Source of the DNA: Davidsoniella eucalypti
Taxonomy: Eukaryota > Ascomycota > Sordariomycetes > Microascales > Ceratocystidaceae
Assembly (NCBI GenBank): GCA_004009845.1
Contig: RMBW01000002.1
Location: forward strand, 744,001 to 808,000
Direction: 5' to 3'
Length of the DNA stretch: 64,000 bases
The translations under genes were made by a program, and so were the position numbers. Below the pieces are notes generated by a model. That model did not search any database, was not told where the DNA came from, and saw nothing but the letters and a program-made list of their open reading frames with translations. Of the stretch, positions 58,601 to 64,000 are shown one piece after another. Each line of letters begins with the position of its first letter. The stretch's first letter is position 1.

Positions 58601-59405
58601 GGTTGGCGGATTCTTTTTCACAAGCTTTCAGGAAGAGCTCCTTGTCTACCTTGTCCATCCTGTATCTCACAGCACGAATAGATGTTTGGGGAAGTGTACC
58701 GGCCACTGTTGTAAGGAGTACTTCGTGGTCACTCCCACAGTCCAGATCTGTTCGGACCTCCGTGGTGCAGAGATGCCCTCTGCTCAGCTCCCGGGTTGCA
58801 AAGACTAAGTCTATCACTGAGGGCGACCGGGGGTTGGCATGGCATGTTGTGACATCATGGTCATTCAGGAGAATGGCACCTGACTCCTCAACCCAATCTA
58901 CCAGCTTGTCACTGTCGGAAGACTCGTTGGTTCCACTATCCCACAAGTGTGAATGTGTGTTCCAGTCCCCGCACAAAATTGCCTTCTGCCCTCGCACGAT
59001 TTCCTGCGCCTTCAAAGCAGCTACCCAGCGTTGATCATCGCCCGGGTTTGGGTTATATACGTTAGCTATCATAACCCCGTTGCCTAGGCGAACTACTACC
59101 ATGTCACGATGGCCTACATTATCAGCCGTCATGACCTGCTCCGAGATCAGGCCCTTTCTAACATGGGTAATTGTCCTAGGACGCTCCACCCACTTTGCAC
59201 ATGGTGCATATGTCCGATAGTAGTCTATCGGAGCCGTCTGTGCATCCTCCAGGTTCCTCCGAATAAAGGGTTCCTGGATGCAAACTACGTCCACTTCCAT
59301 TGCTTTTGCCGTCTGTAAAGCGGCAATGTGGTTGTCGTAACCACCATGAGCATTGAGCTGGAAAATCTTCAGCCCATTGATTGTTCTTGTGTTTGTATCA
59401 CACAT
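55653..59405 (-). CDS. LINE ORF2: endonuclease - reverse transcriptase - RNase H
   Basis: 1250 residues, intact. N-terminal APE-type endonuclease with CIQEPF (about 43-48), GDWNTH, VIDLVFAT and GSDHEVLL. Reverse transcriptase with PGQDGIPNSAW, IPKPGRDKS, YDIKGAFDAV, LPQGSPASP and catalytic YADD at 672-675, followed by WLGVWWD. RNase H at about 935-1075 with VYSDGS, DTEAIAAE, LCLDN, and final NELVDKLA, that is all four expected acidic positions. C-terminal zinc-finger CPLCHQRKEPFHPWAC. It makes the element's cDNA at a nicked target. Its ATG shares its first base with the ORF1 stop codon (TAATG), so translation probably depends on termination-reinitiation. Confidence 0.95.
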   Translation of the reverse strand: MCDTNTRTINGLKIFQLNAHGGYDNHIAALQTAKAMEVDVVCIQEPFIRRNLEDAQTAPIDYYRTYAPCAKWVERPRTITHVRKGLISEQVMTADNVGHRDMVVVRLGNGVMIANVYNPNPGDDQRWVAALKAQEIVRGQKAILCGDWNTHSHLWDSGTNESSDSDKLVDWVEESGAILLNDHDVTTCHANPRSPSVIDLVFATRELSRGHLCTTEVRTDLDCGSDHEVLLTTVAGTLPQTSIRAVRYRMDKVDKELFLKACEKESANLTSGQLSTPEGLDEEARRITQVLVRVLDESTPKTAGRGVGKRWWNDACKATIQEARRAKVAWRANRTALFFELYKAKRKAFRREARKARREMWQRNIEAINEPGDVFKALNWTRARASYSMPPLTSNSGTASTSKEKALLLLDTHTQAEEAEEEVSRRGETQVARPTRELEELTESEVRNAIFKPGNTAPGQDGIPNSAWKLAWKVLGPKVTALFRGCLEVGWHPKVFKTACLVVIPKPGRDKSLPRSYRLISLLSTLGKGLERIVARRLAAQAIELEIIPRTYASAVPRRAATDLTLLLADKIKGRSKYGEITSFVTYDIKGAFDAVKRGRLVQRLRNQGWPTSIVKWVESFLTGREVSLSIEGDQPVTRKVGGSLPQGSPASPILYMLYMTSLHAAVWGLAYADDGLVSVSSKNISVNVETINGTLKRIEKWCRDNGLSLDWDKTGLLHCRTRGCSSMSPVTLPCGVLLKPSKSLRWLGVWWDSGFNFLEHAKQVTAKAKRTTNALRALSGVYRGTPVRSLLHAVRSCVLPQLTYASSTWSPFMQAKGKEKLEVALRAALRAALPVYCTTPTRLLHILSSFPNMEMILKDLDRAAAIRASTVDSRHPLCITEIEGHIDVYKKLLPVPIKESNRLFPEEKGPRDCLPPQLDKEEAAKHHLKEVAEADPKTLWVYSDGSRDEKGRTGAGWAVFYEGIKLCEGLGSCGSLREVADTEAIAAENAVQAAIKHAPPDAGSLYLCLDNLGVAQRISNMAGKNGTSQEAVNKIRSLLHEWKGGTERVELAVGGIRWVPGHTNVPGNELVDKLAKQGCTSNTKLVDLDRDHMSLASAHRWKNAQLNADFKSWIAECEPRKHLGVRFETKTVYKVDWFKDQHRSTVGRILTARTGHGDFAEYHDRFEHTDAERNCPLCHQRKEPFHPWACPRNKRPLRTSFVKKLLRKESSCKYLAKRLEVKWRHYRAHAPREEAPSAGQTSTVEGGSD

Positions 59406-61045
59406 TAATTATCGCTGGGTTTGGGACGGTTGCTGCGCCGGAGGCTTGATCTTGGTGGGGCGGGCTTGGGATCTCTGGCGAGTTCCCTTGCGACCTGCAC
59501 TTCCGGCAAGATCTGGGTTGGGGTAGAGCTCCCTTGGGGCTCTGGTGTCCGTTGGCTAGGGGCCGGTGAAGGGGCGGTCTCGGTGACCTCCTGGGGGGTG
59601 GTCTCAGTGTCCGCCTGAGGAGTGCGAAGTTTTCCACACTTCTCGTTTCTGGCCTCCAAGAATTTCGTCTGTTGGGCCTTCCGGATTTCCCGCTTCTCCA
59701 GTTCGTCCACTCTATTTCTTAGTGGGCACTGGGGGTCATCTGCTGGGTGTGGGCCTCGGCAGATGATGCATTTTGATATGCATTCATGCGCGGCCTCGCA
59801 GCAGGGAGGATGGTCGGCACTTGTGTGTGCATTGGAGCCGCAGTGTTTGCACAGCTGGGCTCTGGAGCAGAGCTTCACATCGTGCCAAGAGAAGCATTTT
59901 GAGCATTGCTTCAGGGCTCTGGGTTTCTCCAGCAGTAGCCGGGTGGGGATCAGCCTAGAACCCATCTTGATCCGTTTGGGAACTTTCGTTCCTACTGCTG
60001 GTATCTTCACCAGGAAGGTGACTTCCTCGCCCTTGCAGATTGGGCTGATGTGCTCTGGAGTGGCTTTGGTGGCCGCTTGGAAGCACTCCGAAATCATTTC
60101 GGTCGTGATGGCTGTATTGCCTTCACTTCCCAGGCTGATTTCTTTGACCATTGGCCCCACTAGATAGGCATCACAGGCGGATGCTTTTTCCAGGGTTGTG
60201 TCGGGGCCAAACCACGCCTTGATGGCCTCGGACTGGTCCAGGAGTTTGGCCCGGTCTGCCGAGCTGCGGGGAGTCAGGGCGAATCCCGTCTTGATGCGTG
60301 TGGCACACTGAAGGGCCCCCTTTATCTTGTCATTCAGCAGACGAAGCTGATTTGTGACAATGAAACTGTCCGCCCCCTTCTTCTTTGACTTTTCAGCCAG
60401 GCGGACGAAGATTCTGTGATCTTGGCGTGCCTCCGGTGTCTTGGAGGTTGCCTTGTGATCAGGTTTCTGAGAGTTCTGGTTAGCTCTCTTGTTCTTCTGT
60501 CTTCTCTTTCGAGAGACAGTTTCCCATTCGTCCTCCTTGTCCAAGGGGGACGCTTCGGTGCCATCATCGCCTCGGTTGACGGCGTTCGATGGTTTGGCGC
60601 TCTGTTCGGCAGCCTTGCTTGTGGGGGCGCCCTGTTGGGCGGTCTTGGTGGTCCTTTTCGTAGTTGGCAGGGCCACTGCATCAGTGGCAACTCTAGCATA
60701 AGTTGCCTCTGTTTGTTTCGGGGACGGTTGATTGTCCCCCTCCGGTCCCTTGGCCTGCGACTGGCCGGGCCGGATAGCCCTCTGTGGAGCTGTGTTTTTG
60801 CACTCCTTGACGGAGTTTTCACCCATGACGAACTTCAAAAGTTCGATTGCGAATGCATCTATCTTTGGGGTGATAAGTGCTGCGAGGTCTCCTTCCGGGT
60901 CTAAGTCCTTGACCTTTTGGGACCATAGGTTGAGCGCCGGGGTGGCTGCGTTCATCATTAGATCGTGCCGCCGCTCATATTCTTTCTTACTAGCCTCAAG
61001 GGCTGCAAGAAAAGGGGCTACCTCAGGGGGGCCATTAGAGCCCAT
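59405..61045 (-). CDS. LINE ORF1: gag-like nucleic-acid-binding protein
   Basis: 546 residues, intact, starting MGSNGPPEVAPF. It has an N-terminal helical segment, a central basic low-complexity region (SRKRRQKNKRANQ), then a conserved block with FVRLAEKSKKKGADSF and a set of three zinc knuckles: CSKCFSWHDVKLC, CKHCGSNAH...C and CIICRGPHP...C. The Pro/Thr-rich C-terminus ends at the TAATG overlap with ORF2. It should bind element RNA in the ribonucleoprotein. Part of its 5' coding region (the GENSVKEC segment) also appears at the junction of copy B. Confidence 0.92.
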   Translation of the reverse strand: MGSNGPPEVAPFLAALEASKKEYERRHDLMMNAATPALNLWSQKVKDLDPEGDLAALITPKIDAFAIELLKFVMGENSVKECKNTAPQRAIRPGQSQAKGPEGDNQPSPKQTEATYARVATDAVALPTTKRTTKTAQQGAPTSKAAEQSAKPSNAVNRGDDGTEASPLDKEDEWETVSRKRRQKNKRANQNSQKPDHKATSKTPEARQDHRIFVRLAEKSKKKGADSFIVTNQLRLLNDKIKGALQCATRIKTGFALTPRSSADRAKLLDQSEAIKAWFGPDTTLEKASACDAYLVGPMVKEISLGSEGNTAITTEMISECFQAATKATPEHISPICKGEEVTFLVKIPAVGTKVPKRIKMGSRLIPTRLLLEKPRALKQCSKCFSWHDVKLCSRAQLCKHCGSNAHTSADHPPCCEAAHECISKCIICRGPHPADDPQCPLRNRVDELEKREIRKAQQTKFLEARNEKCGKLRTPQADTETTPQEVTETAPSPAPSQRTPEPQGSSTPTQILPEVQVARELARDPKPAPPRSSLRRSNRPKPSDN

Positions 61046-61256
61046 TTTGGTTTTAGGTGGGTGCGCCAGGCGCCCGTGCTGGAGAAAATGGTATGAGAGA
61101 AAAGCTCAAGTTCTCCTCTTTCTCAAAATGATAAAAAAAAGTTACAATACCGATGGGCGACGACGGGGAAAAGCCAAAGTAGCCACCAGGTATGAAAAAA
61201 ATCCACTCGTAATAGTTTAGGAAGAGAATAAATATAACAACAACAACAACAACAAC

Positions 61257-61361
61257 GGCAACGTGCCTGAGTGGTTAAAGGGTATGACTCGAACGAGCTC
61301 TTCTGCTCATTTCAGCTATCATATGACTTCGGTCGCACAGGTTCGAATCCTGTCGTTGTCG
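61257..61361 (+). tRNA. tRNA-Ser(CGA) with 24-nt intron
   Basis: Acceptor GGCAACG/CGTTGTC with discriminator G (61361); D arm CCTGAGTGGTTAAAGG; anticodon stem TATGA/TCATA; anticodon CGA at 61290-61292; intron 61294-61317; long variable arm with TTCG; T arm ACAGG-TTCGAAT-CCTGT. Mature length about 81 nt. An AATAAATATA box lies 21-30 bp upstream, an (AAC)n repeat adjoins its 5' end, and TTTTT follows about 10 bp after its end. Its 5' flank abuts the 5' end of the intact LINE. It differs from the 29.7-kb copy by one base in the mature RNA. Confidence 0.95.
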
Positions 61362-61528
61362 CGCTATTTCCTTTTTGATACATCAATCCTTTTTCGCTAT
61401 TGTGTAACGTCAGAAGATTTGATGGCCAAAAGGTTTTCATCGATATTTGTTGATTCGTCGATCTCCCTCATACAGCCAGCCACTTGTGCTTATTTTTTTA
61501 TTTCTTTTCTTGCCTTGACAATTACCAG

Positions 61529-62893
61529 ATGTCGATACCGCAGTCTAATCCTAAAAAGACCCGCCGCGGCATAAGAGACTGGCGTCAGAGCACAAATCAG
61601 CTCTTCTTTGCGGCCTTTCCCACCTCCCAAATCCAGTCCTGGAAGGCCCAGTTAGACCTCCCAGAAGGCTGTGATCTAACGATATGTTTGCCAAAGGGAT
61701 ACCTTACATATGAACCACTGGTTATATTTCCCTCGGGGAGTTTATCATGTGACGCTGGGACACTACTAGGCATTCTCAGGCCTGAACAGCGCGATGTTCT
61801 GTGGGAGATAATAATCAAGGAACTCTCCAAACGTAGTGGCATGAAACTATCCCACCTAGCAGTAAATGCAGGAATTCCATTACTAAAAGATGAGATTCCA
61901 GAAGATGGTGGCGTTGGCGAGAACATCCTAAGAAGCCCAACTGGACTTCGGGAATTATACGGCCATTTCGGGTCGTCTGACGGCTCAAAATGTGATTTTG
62001 ACGATGCCCTTTGGGTTTGGACTCGACAAAATGGAATCTGGCAGACATGGGCGCCAAAATGGACAATGTTCAGCCGTGGCAATGTCGTTGAAAAAGCACG
62101 CCTACTAGATTTTCACAAGAAGCCACAGGCCGACCCCCCATCTCACACTGAAACATCGATTTCCACCCTCCTCTCCCACCGTTCTCTTCTTTCCGCGCAA
62201 GATGTCGCTGGAAAGGCTGCCGTGGATATGTATGCCGGCATTGGTTATTTTGTCTTTAGTTATGCCTATCTTGGTATGCGCGTGTTCGGCTGGGAACTAA
62301 ATCCGTGGAGTGTTGAAGGTCTACGGCGCGGTGCTCTTCGGAACGGCTGGACAGTCAAGATAATCAACGAACCGCCTTCTTCTTCTTCTTCTTCTTCTTC
62401 TTCTTCTTCTTCCCTCTCTACTTCCACGGCTGACGCTATTAGCGGAGGCGCGCAAATCATCATCTTTCTTGAAGACAACCGACGCGCCTCGGACCGCATC
62501 GCCGAGCTTCGCAAACTTCTTGCGCCATCGACGGAGTCTGATAAAGATCCTATCGAGATCCTTCACGTCAATGGCGGACTGTTACCCACTAGTGAGCCAT
62601 CCTGGGAAGACTCCTTCCACATCACCAAGACAAGCCCACGTGTATGGCTCCATCTACACGACAACGTCGGCGTGGATGATATCGAAGCACGCGCAGAGGA
62701 GATTACGCGCAGAGCTAATGCGTGGGCAGCCCAGGAAGGGCTGGGTCGCTTGGCTAGTACAGAGTACACCATGAAAGTCAAGACGTTTGCGCCAGGCGTG
62801 TGGCATTGCGTATATGATGTCTATGTGAGACAGGAGGGTGTGGATGACAAATTACATGTTGGAAAAGTATCGGGAGACACAGAACAAGACTAA
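61529..62893 (+). CDS. TRM12: tRNA wybutosine-synthesising protein 2 (Tyw2/Trm12)
   Basis: Transfers the 3-amino-3-carboxypropyl group of S-adenosylmethionine in wybutosine synthesis at position 37 of tRNA-Phe. 454 residues, intronless from ATG 61529. SAM-binding motif DMYAGIGYFVFSYA (233-246) followed by VFGWELNPWSVEGLRRGALRNGW, the Tyw2 hallmark; later FLEDNRRASDR and the C-terminal WHCVYDVYV. A poly-Ser tract (about 284-295, from TTC repeats) is inserted between the two halves of the SAM domain. An upstream in-frame ATG (61484) gives a hydrophobic extension and is not preferred. The gene lies 168 bp downstream of the tRNA-Ser gene on the same strand. Confidence 0.93.
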   Translation: MSIPQSNPKKTRRGIRDWRQSTNQLFFAAFPTSQIQSWKAQLDLPEGCDLTICLPKGYLTYEPLVIFPSGSLSCDAGTLLGILRPEQRDVLWEIIIKELSKRSGMKLSHLAVNAGIPLLKDEIPEDGGVGENILRSPTGLRELYGHFGSSDGSKCDFDDALWVWTRQNGIWQTWAPKWTMFSRGNVVEKARLLDFHKKPQADPPSHTETSISTLLSHRSLLSAQDVAGKAAVDMYAGIGYFVFSYAYLGMRVFGWELNPWSVEGLRRGALRNGWTVKIINEPPSSSSSSSSSSSSLSTSTADAISGGAQIIIFLEDNRRASDRIAELRKLLAPSTESDKDPIEILHVNGGLLPTSEPSWEDSFHITKTSPRVWLHLHDNVGVDDIEARAEEITRRANAWAAQEGLGRLASTEYTMKVKTFAPGVWHCVYDVYVRQEGVDDKLHVGKVSGDTEQD

Positions 62894-62982
62894 TAAGAAG
62901 AAAAATGAATTCGCTATGTATATGTTTTGTATATATCAATGACCTCTCCTCATGCAAAACACGCCTCTTGATGGCCGTCGTC

Positions 62983-63717
62983 TTACTGTTGGCGCAGGAA
63001 CAGAGATGGGATATTATCCATCACTATAGACTGTTGCTGCAGCAGCTTCAACCGCTCCTCCTCCATCTCCAAGCGCTCGTGCTTTTTGAAATGCTCGATA
63101 TCCTCGGGATGCGTCAGGTCCTCCAGTTTCGTATTCTCGTCATGGTACTTCTCCCAATGATGAATCTCGTACTCATACTCATCATCGCCGTGATGGCCAG
63201 GGCCGGTTCCCATGTCAGGCAACGTGGCACCACGGTCGATAAAGGCGACAAACTCCTCGCGCGACACAATGTTATCCCGATTCGTGTCCAGCATCTCCAT
63301 GACGTGGAAGGCGATCTCCTCGCGGCGACGGTCGGGCAGATTGGCGTTGGATTCGTCCATTAGACCGTACAGGCGCAGCAGCTCGTCGATTTGCCACAAG
63401 CCATCGCTGTTAAAGTCGTGCAATGTGAAGAAAGATGCGGCATCCCAAGAGTCCATGTGGTGTTCCTCTGGCAAAACAAAGGCGCAAGGTCAGTTTTCGG
63501 CTGTGTCTAAGACATCGGTAGAAACAATTCATTCGTGGCGGGCAAGAGAAGCTGCTATAGCTATTTTGGTGATAATATATAATGGCAACTTACCGGCCAT
63601 GTGCTTTGTCATCCAGTTGGCGTCTTCGGGTACAATGGGCTTCTGTGATGATTCGTGGCTCCCATGAGCTAGAGCCGAGACGGCAAATGCAGCTGCTACC
63701 AATACTGAGCGAATCAT
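62983..63717 (-). CDS. SSP120: secretory-pathway EF-hand protein Ssp120/nucleobindin-like, two exons
   Basis: Luminal calcium-binding protein of the early secretory pathway. Model: exon 1 63717-63594, intron 126 nt (donor GTAAGT, acceptor CCAG), exon 2 63467-62983; phase 1, 202 residues. Signal peptide MIRSVLVAAAFAVSALA. Family core: WMTKHMAEEHHMDSWDAASFFTLHD. EF-hand 1 loop DFNSDGLWQIDE (59-70), EF-hand 2 loop DTNRDNIVSREE (102-113), both with canonical acidic positions. A charged coiled-coil-like C-terminus follows (HHWEKYHDENTKLEDLTHPE, KKHERLEMEEERLKLL). No HDEL-type retrieval signal. The order of features fits fungal Ssp120. Confidence 0.9.
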
Positions 63718-64000
63718 GGTTTCTGGGGAGGGTGAGGCGAGCTAGGTGCTGGGATGGCTGGGGTTGAAGCTATGCGACCAGAAGTGAGGTTAATATGTTG
63801 ATTAGATAAGATAGTGTGATAAGTATATAATAGAGTCAGGCAAAGAGCACTTTTGTAGCTGGGAAAGAGGCGTGTTCAACTATGTCGTGGAAGTTACTAA
63901 AGAATTAAAAAGAAGGCCAGGTTTTCTTTTAGATAACGACGGCAATAGGAAACAAAAAAAAGCACAAACAAAACTTTGACTGCCATATTAATCAACGTAT
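63718..64000. promoter_or_regulatory. upstream region of SSP120
   Basis: About 280 bp of AT-rich DNA up to the window edge. It should carry the SSP120 promoter; no specific site was identified. Confidence 0.35.

Larger units (their letters stand above)
55342..61200 (-). mobile_element. full-length, apparently intact LINE (Tad/I-like) copy A
   Basis: Non-LTR retrotransposon with two long open ORFs, 5' leader (after 61045), and a 3' UTR of about 310 bp containing a homopolymer (A22 on the + strand at about 55539-55560). The 3' end is not poly(A) but repeats of an ATCAA/AAATC pentamer (55342-55365). ORF1 and ORF2 overlap as TAATG. The presence of apurinic endonuclease, RT and a C-terminal RNase H in ORF2 plus CCHC knuckles in ORF1 fits the Tad/I group found in fungi. 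No stops or frameshifts were seen, so it may be or recently have been active. The exact 5' boundary lies between 61046 and 61256, and no target-site duplication was identified. Confidence 0.93.

Noticed and set aside
61236..61256. (AAC)n repeat as the LINE terminus
   Set aside because: It adjoins the tRNA 5' end and is not shared by other copies; the LINE 5' boundary cannot be fixed there.
1..64000. CRISPR arrays, bacterial operons, rRNA genes
   Set aside because: No regularly spaced direct repeats, no ribosome-binding-site-led operons and no rRNA sequence; the window is eukaryotic.

Overview
The window reads as nuclear DNA of a filamentous ascomycete-like fungus. Evidence: GT-AG spliceosomal introns of about 59-780 nt with CTAAC/CTGAC-type branch sites; an orthologue set typical of fungi (DEG1, RPC17, ATE1, LSM1, NFU1, TRM12, SSP120, a HIT zinc-finger protein); an MFS efflux-pump relic with the N-terminal Cys-rich signature I associate with Pezizomycotina; and a Tad/I-like LINE with a C-terminal RNase H. 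I cannot name the genus.

Layout. 0-6 kb: three minus-strand housekeeping genes (DEG1, RPC17, ATE1) with a decayed repeat block between the last two. 6-11.3 kb: long AT-rich intergenic DNA, then a Nudix (DIPP) gene whose intron appears to use a GC-AG donor. 12.3-16.5 kb: intergenic, then LSM1 (three exons). 18.3-23.4 kb, minus strand: a four-exon gene that I join into one 1220-residue protein (Ser-rich region, Ras-like GTPase, REM, RasGEF). 23.4-34.9 kb: mostly gene-poor, with a second copy of the 4-kb repeat, an intron-bearing tRNA-Ser(CGA) and a truncated LINE copy. 35-39.8 kb: a hypothetical gene, a HIT zinc-finger gene and NFU1. 41.6-52.4 kb: a secreted protein, a FAR1/MULE-type DNA-binding module, a class II aldolase-family gene and a large P-loop ATPase with a PD-(D/E)XK-like C-terminus (fungal Crinkler-type architecture). 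52.5-61.2 kb: a decayed MFS transporter abutting a damaged LINE copy, abutted in turn by an apparently intact two-ORF LINE. 61.2-64 kb: a second tRNA-Ser(CGA), TRM12 and SSP120.

Most notable: (i) two of the three LINE copies lie in the same head-to-head arrangement immediately upstream of the two tRNA-Ser(CGA) genes, suggesting tRNA-targeted integration; (ii) one LINE copy carries a tight cluster of six C-to-T changes, all at CpG or CpA, against the intact copy; (iii) the Ras-like/RasGEF single-gene fusion; (iv) the GC-AG intron; (v) the ATPase-nuclease protein with a fresh 45-bp internal duplication next to its Walker B motif. All gene models are by eye from sequence; no transcript or database evidence was available.
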